Assembly: GCA_964344215.1 (NCBI GenBank)
Contig: CAYFMP010000007.1
Location: 1-64,000 of the forward strand
Direction of reading: 5' to 3'
DNA from: CAYFMP01 sp964344215
GTDB taxonomy: Bacteria > Pseudomonadota > Alphaproteobacteria > Rhodospirillales > Casp-alpha2
Length of the DNA: 64,000 nucleotides
Part shown: positions 41,793-50,614 of the stretch, piece by piece
Numbering within the stretch: position 1 is the first letter of the stretch
Layout: each line of letters starts with the position of its first letter
The notes under the pieces: generated by a model
Seen by the model: only the letters and a program-made list of their open reading frames with translations
Told to the model about the DNA's origin: nothing
The model's database searches: none
Translations under genes and position numbers: made by a program

Positions 41793-42670
41793 CTAGCCCG
41801 GTTCGTGCTGGGACTTGCGCAGTTCCTCGAGCCGCTCCATGCGTTCGCGGGTCTTCGGCCACAGGCGATCGTTGACGGCGCCGATCAGGGCCTCGACCAG
41901 GACCATGGTGGCGGCCGACGAATCCCATTTCGACGGCACCTCGATGTGGACCGGAAAGACATGCTTGGCGACCCGGGTGATCGGCGACAGCCATTTGTCG
42001 GTGAACAGCACCACCGTGGCGCGGCGTTTGGCGGCCTGTTCGGCGAAGTGGACGACGTCGTCCTGGTAGCGGCGCACGTNNNNNNNNNNACCAGGATCAC
42101 GTCGCGGGGGCCGACGTCGAGCAGGGTTTCGAGCCAGAGTGCGGGTTGGCCGCCGATGTGCTGGACGTTCTCGCGAATGGCATGCAGGTGGTAATAGAGA
42201 TACTCGGCGATGGCGTCGGTGAAGCGGCCGCCGAACATATAGATGGTGCGGCGGCGGTCGCCGAGCAGGCCGACGACGGTTTCGAACTCGCTGTAGGAGA
42301 TCTGCTCGAAGGTGCGGCGCACGTTGTCCTGGGTGGCGCCGACGAAGGCCTCCAGGAAGTTCTCGGAGCGCGCCGCGTCGGCGTCGTCGCCGAGCCGCTT
42401 GGTCAGCGGCGACTGGAACTGCGATTCCAGTTCGGTCCTGAGCGCCTGCTGGAAATCGGGATAGCCCGAATAGCCGAGCTTGGCGACGAAGCGATGGACG
42501 GTCGGCGCGCTGACCGCCGATTTGTCGGCCAACTCGACCAGCGTGCCGAGGCCGGCCACCGGATAGTTGGCGAGCAGGGTCAGCGCCACCTTGCGCTCCA
42601 TCGGCGTCAGGCGCTCCATGCTCTGGCGGATTTCTCCCGCGGCCGACCATGTTTTCGAACTCGGTGTCAT
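41793..42670 (-). CDS. MurR/RpiR-family transcriptional regulator (interrupted by assembly gap)
   Basis: This regulator would have about 290 residues. The N-terminal HTH_6 domain (LTPMERKVALTLLANYPVAG, KSAVSAPTVHRFVAKLGYSG) is followed by a SIS sugar/phosphate-binding domain (TIYMFGGRFTDAIAEYLYYH, ATVVLFTDKWLSPI). Ten Ns at 42080-42089 interrupt the SIS domain after RDVIL, and the other side reads VRRYQDDVVHFAEQAA. Five missing bases would restore the frame as VFD before VRRY. The start is ATG at 42670. It sits convergent to dctM and divergent from dctP, so it probably controls this TRAP system. Confidence 0.88.
42080..42089. other. Assembly gap (10 N) inside the rpiR-type gene
   Basis: The reading frames on either side are out of register if ten bases are counted. 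A length of 5 (or another value of 2 modulo 3) repairs the frame and would complete a VFD-type motif. This is a scaffold placeholder, not evidence of inactivation. Confidence 0.88.
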
Positions 42671-43131
42671 CGACGCGTCTGCTCCGCAGCCTGGCAAAAT
42701 TCGAAAAATTCTTTCCAAAAACTGAGCCACTCGCCGAAAAATTTCAACGGTTTCATGACAGGAAAAAATAACTTGTTGATATTAAACGATTTAATGAAAC
42801 ACCGGGAAGCGATCATGAAAGGATTGATTTTTTCCTTATTGACTGATTTTTCCGTATCTGAAAAAGTTATTTCAACGCTTCAATAGGCTGGCGCAGCCAT
42901 CATCGACACCGACAAGGGGGATTGAAAAAGCAGACGTTCATCGACAACCGGGAGTCGGCGGCCGGGCATGGCGCGTTCGGATGCGGGCATCCCATCGAGT
43001 ACCGGGAAACGGCCTTTGCATCATGCACTTGGCGTCGGCCGGAGGCGGATCGCAGCAGCGGATTTTGATTACGGGATATGGGAAATACTGTAGGATACCC
43101 AGTCCAAACACCACCAAGGGAGGCTGACAGA
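42671..43131. other. AT-rich control region between rpiR-type gene and dctP
   Basis: This 460-bp non-coding stretch is clearly richer in A/T than the flanks up to about 42890. It contains several GAAA...TTTC half-site pairs (42697-42709 and 42736-42745) and the best one at 42859-42874. A 43-codon frame at 42755-42886 is present but lacks a ribosome site and recognisable content. The part from 42900 to 43120 is ordinary GC-rich leader ending in the AAGGGAGG site of dctP. Confidence 0.5.
42859..42874. promoter_or_regulatory. Candidate RpiR-type operator
   Basis: TGAAA-N6-TTTCA is a perfect inverted repeat (TGAAA 42859-42863, TTTCA 42870-42874) between the divergent regulator and dctP genes. 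Inverted A/T-rich sites of this kind are typical for RpiR-family regulators. It is the best candidate for the site that controls dctP. Confidence 0.4.
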
Positions 43132-44181
43132 ATGACCAAAAGACGCGATTTTCTCAAACAGGCGGGCGCGGCGACGGCCGGGGCGGTAGCTGCCTCGACC
43201 CTGAGCGCGCCCTATGTGCAGGCACAGAGCACCATCAAGTGGCGCATGCAGACCTATGCCGGTCCCGCTTTGGCCGAGCACGTGATCAAGCCCGCCATCG
43301 ACGCCTTCAACAAGGCGGCCCATGGACAGATGGAGGTCGAGCTTTTCTTCGCCGACCAATTGGTGCCGACCGGCGAGTTGTTCCGCGCCATGCAAAAGGG
43401 CACGATCGATGCCGTGCAGTCGGACGACGACTCGATGGCGTCGCCGACCGAGGTCACCGTCTTCGGCGGCTACTTCCCGTTCGCCAGCCGCTATTCGCTG
43501 GATGTGCCGGTGCTGTTCAGCCAATACGGCCTGAAGGAGATCTGGGACGCCGAGTACGCCAAGGTCGGCGTCAAGCATATATCGGCCGGCGCCTGGGACC
43601 CCTGCCACTTCAATACGAAAGAACCCATCCGCAGTCTCGACGACCTCAAGGGCATTCGCGTGTTCACCTTTCCGACGGCGGGTCGGTTCCTCAGCCAGTT
43701 CGGCGTCGTGCCGGTGACGCTGCCGTGGGAAGACATCGAGGTCGCCGTCCAGACCGGCGAGCTCGACGGTATCGCTTGGTCGGGCATCACCGAGGACTAC
43801 ACGGTCGGCTGGGCGGACGTCACCAACTACTTCCTCACCAACAACATCTCCGGCGCCTGGTGCGGATCGTTCTTCGCCAACATGGACAGTTGGAACAAGC
43901 TACCGGATCACCTGAAGACGATGTTGCAACTGGCGATGGACAGTTCGCACTACTATCGCCAATGGTGGTACTGGGGTGGCGAAGCCCACCTGCGCACCAA
44001 GGGCACGAAATTGAAGCTGACCTCGATCCCCGACGACCAGTGGGCCAAGGTTGAGGCGGCGGCCTTGAAGTTCTGGGACGAGATCGCGGCCGAGTCCGAA
44101 ACCAAAGCCAAAGTCGTCAATATCTTCAAGGAATACAATGCGGTCATGGCGAAAGCCGGACGACCGTATCGCTACGGCTGA
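43132..44181 (+). CDS. dctP: TRAP transporter substrate-binding protein (DctP family)
   Basis: This 349-residue periplasmic solute receptor has a twin-arginine-type leader, MTKRRDFLKQAGAATAGA, ending near SAPYVQAQ. DctP-family positions include IKWRMQTYAGPALAEHV, LFFADQLVPTGELFRAMQKG, the conserved Arg region LDDLKGIRVFTFPTAGRFL (binds the ligand carboxylate), and VQTGELDGIAWSGITEDYTVG. A pair of Trp-rich segments (YYRQWWYWGGEAH) lines the C-lobe. The likely substrate is an organic or keto acid. ATG at 43132 follows AAGGGAGG. It is monocistronic with a strong terminator. Confidence 0.92.
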   Translation: MTKRRDFLKQAGAATAGAVAASTLSAPYVQAQSTIKWRMQTYAGPALAEHVIKPAIDAFNKAAHGQMEVELFFADQLVPTGELFRAMQKGTIDAVQSDDDSMASPTEVTVFGGYFPFASRYSLDVPVLFSQYGLKEIWDAEYAKVGVKHISAGAWDPCHFNTKEPIRSLDDLKGIRVFTFPTAGRFLSQFGVVPVTLPWEDIEVAVQTGELDGIAWSGITEDYTVGWADVTNYFLTNNISGAWCGSFFANMDSWNKLPDHLKTMLQLAMDSSHYYRQWWYWGGEAHLRTKGTKLKLTSIPDDQWAKVEAAALKFWDEIAAESETKAKVVNIFKEYNAVMAKAGRPYRYG

Positions 44182-44216
44182 CCACACTTCCGTTTCGTTC
44201 TCCTACCATTCGGTGT

Positions 44217-44249
44217 GGGCCGCGCCATCCCAGGCGCGGCCCTTTTTTT
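44217..44249 (+). terminator. Rho-independent terminator after dctP
   Basis: GGGCCGCGCC (44217-44226) pairs perfectly with GGCGCGGCCC (44233-44242), followed by seven Ts (44243-44249). It lies 36 bp past the dctP stop. Confidence 0.93.
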
Positions 44250-44509
44250 CGGGAGTGCGGGGCGGGCGTCGAGAGCCGGCGTCCGCTTTCGGATGGACAG
44301 TCAACGCCGCCCACAATACATTCCGAGGATCCGTTTGCAGCCGGGAGCGGACCTAATCTAAATCATTTTGACATACAAATTTATGCAAAGTTAAACTGTC
44401 GGACAATCCCACGCCTATTCTTGATCACCGTGGAAAACAGGCAAAAACAGTTTCGGCGTGAGTAGAATAACAGTCTTTGGTCATCTATCTTGAGTGTCGG
44501 TTAGGCTTC

Positions 44510-47500
44510 ATGATTGCACCTATTCCCGACAATGAATCCGAGCGGCTGGCTGCGTTAAAGGGCTTTGATATCCTCGATACGCCGCCGGAAGAAGCGTTCG
44601 ACCGCATCACTCGAACGGTGACGGCCTTTCTGGACGTTCCGATCGCGCTCGTTTCCTTGGTCGACGAGAGCCGGCAATGGTTCAAATCGCGTCACGGCCT
44701 CGACGCCGGGGAAACGCCCCGCGACGTCGCGTTCTGCGCTCATGCCATTCTGGACGATCAGGTCCTGGTCGTCGAGGATGCCGCCAAGGACAAGCGGTTC
44801 GCCGACAACCCGCTTGTCACCGGGGAACCCAATATTCGTTTCTATGCCGGCGCTCCGCTGTGCACCAAGGACGGGTTCAGGCTCGGAACCCTTTGCGCAA
44901 TCGACTATGCACCACGGGAACTCACGAAAACACAGGAACAGGTTCTCTCGGATCTGGCGCAGGTCGTCGTCGACGAGATGGAACTGCGAATTGCCGCCAA
45001 GAAAGCGATCGAAGAAACGGCGGCACGGCAGCGCATCGAGGATGCCTATCGCGAAAGCGAGGCCCGTTACCGTGACATGACCGAGGCCGGCTCCGACTGG
45101 GTTTGGGAAATGGGCCCGGACCTGCGGTTTACCTACTTCTCCGAAAGTTTTCTTCCGATCGCCGGTGTCGAACCTGCTGCGTTGATCGGGAAATCCCGGT
45201 CCGACCTTGCGGCTGCCAGCGAGAGTCCGGAGAAGTGGGAGAAACATCTGGACGACCTCGACAACCACCGATCCTTCCGCGATTTCCAGTATGAGCTTGT
45301 GCGTCCCGACGGCACTACCCAGCACATCAAGGTCAACGGCAAGTCGATCTTCGACGAGGCCGGGAAATTCCTGGGGTATCGCGGCACCGGCACCAACGTG
45401 ACCGCGCAGGTCGAGGCGGAAAGACGGGCGAAAAAGGCCCAAACGCTTCTCTCGGATGCCGTTGAAAGCATTCCGAGCATGGTGCTCCTACTCGATGCCG
45501 ACGATCGTTTCGTGCTCTGCAACAATGAATACTGGAAAACCATGGCGGAGATCGGCGACATGCTGGCGCCCGGCACGCCGTTCGCGGACATCTGTCGCGT
45601 CAGCGCCGAACGCGGTCTTGTGAAAGGGATGCAGGACGATCCCGAGGAGTGGGTGCGGATTCGCATGGCCCGGGTGCACAACCCCGGCGGCCCCGTAGTG
45701 CATCAGCAAAGGGATGGCCGGTGGGTCGCGATCCAGGATCACAAGACCAAAAACGGCGGTACTTTTATCATCCGCACCGATATCACCGAGCTTAAACGTG
45801 CCCAACAGGAGCTCCAGACAGCTCATGACGAGCTGGAGCATCGGGTCGAAGAACGGGCGCGGGAATTGAAGGAGAGCGAAGCCCGGCTGAGGGCGGTCTT
45901 CGACAACACCCCCGTGTGCATGAACCTGAAGGATACCGAAGGCCGCTACCTGCTTATCAACAAGCCTTACGAAGAGTGGTTCGACCTCGCCGCGGAAGAC
46001 ATCATCGGCAAGAAAGCGAGCGAGTTCCTTGAAAACGCCACCGAGGTCGAGAACCTGACCAGTGCCGAACGAGCCGTGCTGGAAACCGGCGAAGCCTCTG
46101 AGAGAGAGGTCCGCGTTTTGCGCGACGATGGCAAGGTCTTCGACCGGATATTGATCAAGTACCCGGTGAAGTCGGCGGAAGGATCGGTTCAGGCGATCGG
46201 AACGGTCGCCGTCGACATCACGGAACGCAGGCAGGCGGAGAGAAGGCTGCGAGCCGTCGCCGAGGCCGTCTCGGCGGCATCGGGCGAGAAACTGTTCGAT
46301 CATTTGACCGAAGCCGTGGTGCACGTTCTGGAAGCGGATTACGCTTTCATCGGTGAGCTTCGGGATGACGAAAAGTCGTCGATTCGCACCACCTCGTTTT
46401 TCGCCGACGGCAAGACGGCCGAGAATTTCGAATACGATCTCGCGGGCACTCCGTGTGAAAACGTAGTTGATAAAACCACATGCGTTTACGACCGCGATAT
46501 CCAGAAGAAATTCCCCGAAGACTCGGGCCTCAAGACATTGGGCGTTGAAAGTTACGTCGGAATACCGCTGTTCGGCGCCGAGCAAGAGCCCCTTGGCATT
46601 ATCGTCGCAATGAGCCGAAAGCCCCTCGACGATCCGGAGAAAGCCACCGACCTTCTAAAAATCTTTGCCATCCGCGCCGCGGCCGAACTTGAGCGCAAGC
46701 GGGCCGAGTCGGCACTGCGGGAGAGTCAGGAACTGCTCCAAAATCTTCTGGACCACTCGCCGGCGATCATCGCCATCCGGGATACGGCGGGCCGGTTCCG
46801 ACTGATCAACCGCGCTTTCGAGGAAGCCTTCGGCGTTACCGACGACGCCCTGAGGGGCAAGCACATAAGGGACCTGATGCCGAATGGCTTCGCGAAGGAC
46901 TTAAGCGAATATGACAGAAAGGTCATCGAGTCCGGGAAGCCGATGATCCACGAACATCCGGCTGATCTAAAGCGCGGAGGGGATAGGCTGTTAACCGCGC
47001 GCTTTCCGATTAGGAATGACGCCGGAAACATCGTTGCGGTTGGCTCCATTGCCACGGACATAACCGAAATTCGGCATACCGAAGAAACGCTCCGCGAGGT
47101 CGAAAAGCAATATCAAGCCGTCGTCGAGGACCAGACCGAGATGATCAGCCGCCACGCGCCAGATGGGACAAGAACCTTCGTCAACCAGTCCTATTGCAGA
47201 TACCACGGCAAGACCAAGAAGCAGTTGATTGGTCGTTCCGCATATGACGGACTGACGGCGGATGATCTGAAGAGGCTCAAGGCTGTTTACAAAAGCCTGA
47301 CGCCGGAAAACCCGACGGGTGAGTATGAAATCGCCGTTCCCGGGCCGGATGGCGAAACGGTCTGGCAGCTATGGACGAAGCGGGCCATTTTCGACGAGGA
47401 CGGACAGGTCACGGAGTATCAAGCGGTTGGCCGCGATGTTTCTGACCGCAAACGGGCAGAGGCATTGCTTCAAGCGGCGTTGACGGAGGCAGAGCAGGCA

Positions 47501-48196
47501 AATCGGGCTAAATCGGAGTTCCTCGCCACCATCAGCCACGAACTGCGAACGCCGCTGAACGCCATCAACGGCTTTTCGGAAATGTTGGTTGGGCAGGTCT
47601 TTGGCGAGCTTGGCTCTCAGAAGTACGAAGAGTATGCGGAAGACATCCGAGCCAGCAGCACGCATCTGCTGCACTTGGTCAATGATATCCTTGATCTTTC
47701 GGCGATCGAAGCCGGCGAGTTCCAGTTAAAGAAAGAGAGTCTGGCGATCAAGGAGATTGCTGAGGATTGTTCCCGGTTTATTGTCAAAACCGCTGGCTCC
47801 AAGGGAATTCGATACGCGCTTTCGGTTCCCGAAAACCTGCCACCCCTTCGCGTGGACCGGCGGGCGGTCAAGCAAATCTTACTCAACCTGCTCTCCAACG
47901 CCATTAAGTTTACGCCGGAGGGTGGGCGGGTCACTCTCAAGGCGGCGGCCTCGAACGGACGGCACACCATCAAGGTCAGCGACACCGGACAAGGTATCGC
48001 TGCGGAAAAGCTGCCAGGATTGACCAAACCGTTCGTTCGAGGCGAAACCGACCCCCATAAGTCCCAGGAAGGCACCGGCCTTGGATTGGCGATCGTAGCA
48101 TCTTTGGTTGACTTCCACGACGGTGAACTGGACATCAAAAGCAAGGTTGGTAAGGGAACCACCGTCACCGTGACCCTGCCCAACGGGGCACCCTGA
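44510..48196 (+). CDS. Soluble multi-sensor histidine kinase (two GAF, about five PAS)
   Basis: This 1,228-residue kinase has no membrane helix, so sensing is cytoplasmic. Domains run GAF (about 5-160; DTPPEEAFDRITR through LGTLCAIDY), PAS (about 185-305), PAS (about 315-425), coiled coil, PAS (about 450-575), GAF (about 580-725), PAS (about 735-850) and PAS (about 860-975). HisKA has H1010 in ATISHELRTPL, and the HATPase has LLNLLSNAIKF, DTGQGI and GTGLGLAI. No receiver domain is attached and no response regulator is adjacent. The ATG at 44510 begins MIAPIPDNESERLAAL. A TTG start at 44477 is less likely. Confidence 0.87.
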   Translation: MIAPIPDNESERLAALKGFDILDTPPEEAFDRITRTVTAFLDVPIALVSLVDESRQWFKSRHGLDAGETPRDVAFCAHAILDDQVLVVEDAAKDKRFADNPLVTGEPNIRFYAGAPLCTKDGFRLGTLCAIDYAPRELTKTQEQVLSDLAQVVVDEMELRIAAKKAIEETAARQRIEDAYRESEARYRDMTEAGSDWVWEMGPDLRFTYFSESFLPIAGVEPAALIGKSRSDLAAASESPEKWEKHLDDLDNHRSFRDFQYELVRPDGTTQHIKVNGKSIFDEAGKFLGYRGTGTNVTAQVEAERRAKKAQTLLSDAVESIPSMVLLLDADDRFVLCNNEYWKTMAEIGDMLAPGTPFADICRVSAERGLVKGMQDDPEEWVRIRMARVHNPGGPVVHQQRDGRWVAIQDHKTKNGGTFIIRTDITELKRAQQELQTAHDELEHRVEERARELKESEARLRAVFDNTPVCMNLKDTEGRYLLINKPYEEWFDLAAEDIIGKKASEFLENATEVENLTSAERAVLETGEASEREVRVLRDDGKVFDRILIKYPVKSAEGSVQAIGTVAVDITERRQAERRLRAVAEAVSAASGEKLFDHLTEAVVHVLEADYAFIGELRDDEKSSIRTTSFFADGKTAENFEYDLAGTPCENVVDKTTCVYDRDIQKKFPEDSGLKTLGVESYVGIPLFGAEQEPLGIIVAMSRKPLDDPEKATDLLKIFAIRAAAELERKRAESALRESQELLQNLLDHSPAIIAIRDTAGRFRLINRAFEEAFGVTDDALRGKHIRDLMPNGFAKDLSEYDRKVIESGKPMIHEHPADLKRGGDRLLTARFPIRNDAGNIVAVGSIATDITEIRHTEETLREVEKQYQAVVEDQTEMISRHAPDGTRTFVNQSYCRYHGKTKKQLIGRSAYDGLTADDLKRLKAVYKSLTPENPTGEYEIAVPGPDGETVWQLWTKRAIFDEDGQVTEYQAVGRDVSDRKRAEALLQAALTEAEQANRAKSEFLATISHELRTPLNAINGFSEMLVGQVFGELGSQKYEEYAEDIRASSTHLLHLVNDILDLSAIEAGEFQLKKESLAIKEIAEDCSRFIVKTAGSKGIRYALSVPENLPPLRVDRRAVKQILLNLLSNAIKFTPEGGRVTLKAAASNGRHTIKVSDTGQGIAAEKLPGLTKPFVRGETDPHKSQEGTGLGLAIVASLVDFHDGELDIKSKVGKGTTVTVTLPNGAP

Positions 48197-48827
48197 TCCA
48201 AGCCTGTCGCTGTAATCATTCGAACGTCCGTTCTGGGTCGCAACCGAACCTCAAGCAGATCGATCGATGCCCCGCAAAGCCTCAGGCAAGCAAACGCGTT
48301 TTCAACATTGATCCGCCGACGTCTTCCAACGCCATGGTGCGGAGGGAAATCGCCAACCGCGGAGAGAACAGTGGGCCCGGCCGGACGCTAGAGCAGATCA
48401 TGTTTTGTCGGAATCGCCCGGGCGATCCGTCAAAGCATGTGAATCTGCTCTACATCATTGAAACCGATCGGATTCACACGTTTTGTCGTCGACACCTCGT
48501 GTTTCCGACAAAACGTGATCCGATCTAGTGGAGAGCTTGACCCCAATCCCGGAATTAGAGAACAGAATCGGTTGGAAGCGGACGTTGACTGCAATCCCGG
48601 AAACGGTTCGCTTTGAGAGGGGGTGGAGCGGACATCGCCGCGGGTTTCTCGGGGTCTCGAAACTTGGGGCGCCTTTCTTGGTGATTGAGCCGTCGGTTCA
48701 TCTCGCGATTGCCCTTCAGTCAACTTCAGCTAGTATTGTGAATGTCGCGACAGTTGATGAAGCCAGCTGTGTTCGAGTGCTCTCTGGCTGAAAGGATGCA
48801 TGGGCCGAATAATGCCTGCGAGACAAA
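48197..48827. other. Intergenic region carrying a palindromic repeat element
   Basis: This 630-bp gap contains no convincing gene. The middle (48389-48525) is a repeat element of two large hairpins. The right part (48530-48800) is lower in GC and has an 87-codon frame (48528-48791) without ribosome site or recognisable motif. The left part shows nothing distinct. Confidence 0.6.
48389..48525. repeat. Composite palindromic intergenic repeat
   Basis: Two adjacent imperfect palindromes are seen. The first (48389-48452) runs from TAGAGCAGATC to GAATCTGCTCTA around the centre CGCCCGGGCG. The second (48467-48525) runs from GATCGGATTCACACG to CGTGATCCGATC. In addition GATCATGTTTTGTCGGA (48396-48412) is an inverted copy, with one mismatch, of the sequence at 48504-48520, so the two hairpins are related. 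The form resembles dispersed intergenic palindromes of alphaproteobacterial genomes. No second copy was noticed in this window. Confidence 0.75.
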
Positions 48828-50396
48828 ATGACAAGAATAAGATGGACAGAATTTCTTTCGATCTCTACCGGGTATTTCTCCCTTGTATTTAAGCTCTCGA
48901 ACGTTGCGGCGTTAGGCCTGATTGCAATCGGTAGCCTATTTCTATTCTTTCTTCGTAGTCCGAACTTGTCTCAGAACCATGCGCTACTCGGGCTGGCGAT
49001 CATATGGACCGGCCTGACTCCAGGATTAATTCATCTGGCGCGCCCCCCGGACGAACGGACACCGTTCCCTTTAATGCCCCTTGTCGGGCTGTTCTATACG
49101 GTTTTTTTTGGCCTCCCCGTATTCCTGACGGACATCCTACGTCTCCCGGAAACAGAATATTTTGCGTTTTATCAGACGGAGCTAGCTGAAATTAGCCTGC
49201 AAGCGCTCGTCCTTACCCTGATTGGAACAATCCTCATGTTCCTCTCCTGGTCAGCATCCAAGCGATTCCTTTGGTACCGGGTTCCACATATTCGACTTCC
49301 CGATCAAATTCCGAATGGCCGCATGCAGGTTCTTTATTGGGGACTCGCGGCGTCGGGACTGGCCTACACAGTTTTCCCGTTGCTTCGAACGATTCCCTCC
49401 ATCGGCCAGTTCCTACAGCCGGCATTCTATCTCGCCTTCGCCGGGTTCTATGTCCTTTGGAAGAAGAACAGCCTGCCACGTTGGCAGGTGGCCGGCTATT
49501 TCCTCTGTGTGTTACCGATCTGGGTCGTGGTAACTCTGGCCGAAACCCTGTTGTTCCCAACAATACTAATGATTGTGCTTTGGGTTGTTCTGCATTCGCG
49601 GATGCGAGAAAGGGTGCCGTGGGGTCTGATTGCCGCGTTCAGTCTTATATTCATGATTATCTATCCGGTCTCAGGTTTTTATCGCGCAGAAATAGCTGCG
49701 AGATCGACTGAAGTTTCGACCGGAGAAAAAATCGCGATAATTTTCCGGTCTGTTGGACATGAATATTTTTACCTCCACCAAAGGCCGGCTTGGCACGGGG
49801 GCAAAGAAAAAATCCCCAAGCATTTTTCTTCCGGCGAAAACCTCAAGAGATTCTACAAGGGCTTCGTCACCCGCGTTTCTCAAATACTCCCGTTTAGCCA
49901 CGTTGTTGAGCAAACGCCCGCTTCGGTCCCCTATTGGGGCGGTCTAACCTATAAACCCCTTATTACAAGTTTGATTCCCCGAATCCTTTGGCCTGGGAAA
50001 CCTAAAGAAACAATAGGCAATGTCTTCGGCCACAGGTATGGGTTTCTTGAGGAAGGCGATATTCGCACGTCCGTGAATATACCTTGGATAACCGAGTTGT
50101 ATGCCAACTTCGGCCGTTCCGCAGTAACTATAGGCATGATTGTCTTCGGACTATTTTATGGTCTGCTCGAGAAGGTAATGAACGAGCCCGGCATGGCCGG
50201 CGCCGAGTGGCAGATCGGAGCGGTTATACTGCTGCCGCTTGCCTTTCCGGAGTCAAATTTCAGCGTTATGGTAGGAAGCGTTCCGCCTCTACTCATTTGT
50301 CTATGGCTATATTTCATGATCGGCATGCGGCTGCGGGCTCCCCCGGCATTCGTGGCGTTCTGGAGAGGCGTGGAATCTCATTTGCGCCGCAATTGA
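48828..50396 (+). CDS. Polytopic membrane protein, oligosaccharide repeat-unit (Wzy-like) polymerase
   Basis: This 522-residue protein has about eleven membrane helices and a large periplasmic loop (about 290-420). The loop contains GGLTYKPLITSLIPRILWPG, KPKETIGNVFGHRYGF and SVNIPWITELYANFG, a pattern seen in oligosaccharide repeat-unit polymerases that polymerise O-antigen or exopolysaccharide units at the inner membrane. It stands without any glycosyltransferase, flippase or chain-length gene. Its GC content is visibly lower than that of the flanking genes, which suggests transfer or relic status. The ATG at 48828 lacks a strong ribosome site. Confidence 0.65.
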   Translation: MTRIRWTEFLSISTGYFSLVFKLSNVAALGLIAIGSLFLFFLRSPNLSQNHALLGLAIIWTGLTPGLIHLARPPDERTPFPLMPLVGLFYTVFFGLPVFLTDILRLPETEYFAFYQTELAEISLQALVLTLIGTILMFLSWSASKRFLWYRVPHIRLPDQIPNGRMQVLYWGLAASGLAYTVFPLLRTIPSIGQFLQPAFYLAFAGFYVLWKKNSLPRWQVAGYFLCVLPIWVVVTLAETLLFPTILMIVLWVVLHSRMRERVPWGLIAAFSLIFMIIYPVSGFYRAEIAARSTEVSTGEKIAIIFRSVGHEYFYLHQRPAWHGGKEKIPKHFSSGENLKRFYKGFVTRVSQILPFSHVVEQTPASVPYWGGLTYKPLITSLIPRILWPGKPKETIGNVFGHRYGFLEEGDIRTSVNIPWITELYANFGRSAVTIGMIVFGLFYGLLEKVMNEPGMAGAEWQIGAVILLPLAFPESNFSVMVGSVPPLLICLWLYFMIGMRLRAPPAFVAFWRGVESHLRRN

Positions 50397-50570
50397 CTAG
50401 ACTGGTTTCTTCGGTGCGCGGGCCTGTCGAAGGGTGGTGGCGGGATGTCCGGTTTTGCGCCTGGAATGTCCGGCCGATTCTCGAAAAGGCGGCGGAAACC
50501 TCAGACGAAAATCGGAAGACCCCGGTTGGGCCGGGCAACCATGGACATTTCCGGACATTTTCTTGGGCGA

Positions 50571-50608
50571 CCGGAAGCCGCCGGGCCGGCCGGCCCGGCG
50601 GCTTCCGG
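50571..50608. repeat. Perfect 38-bp GC palindrome
   Basis: CCGGAAGCCGCCGGGCCGG (50571-50589) is followed immediately by its exact reverse complement (50590-50608). It ends 7 bp before the stop of the VOC gene, which reads toward it. There is no T-run on either side, so it is not a standard terminator, although it would form a very stable hairpin at the 3' end of both converging transcripts. The short motif ATGTCCGG/CCGGACAT recurs nearby (50443-50560). Confidence 0.9.
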
Positions 50609-50614
50609 CCCGCC

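Noticed and set aside
42755..42886. 43-codon frame in the rpiR-dctP gap
   Set aside because: It sits in AT-rich regulatory sequence, has no ribosome site and overlaps the candidate operator.
48528..48791. 87-codon frame before the Wzy-like gene
   Set aside because: No Shine-Dalgarno sequence, no recognisable motif, and it begins at the edge of a repeat element.
50571..50608. Rho-independent terminator
   Set aside because: The hairpin is perfect but neither side has a T-run, so I list it as a palindrome only.
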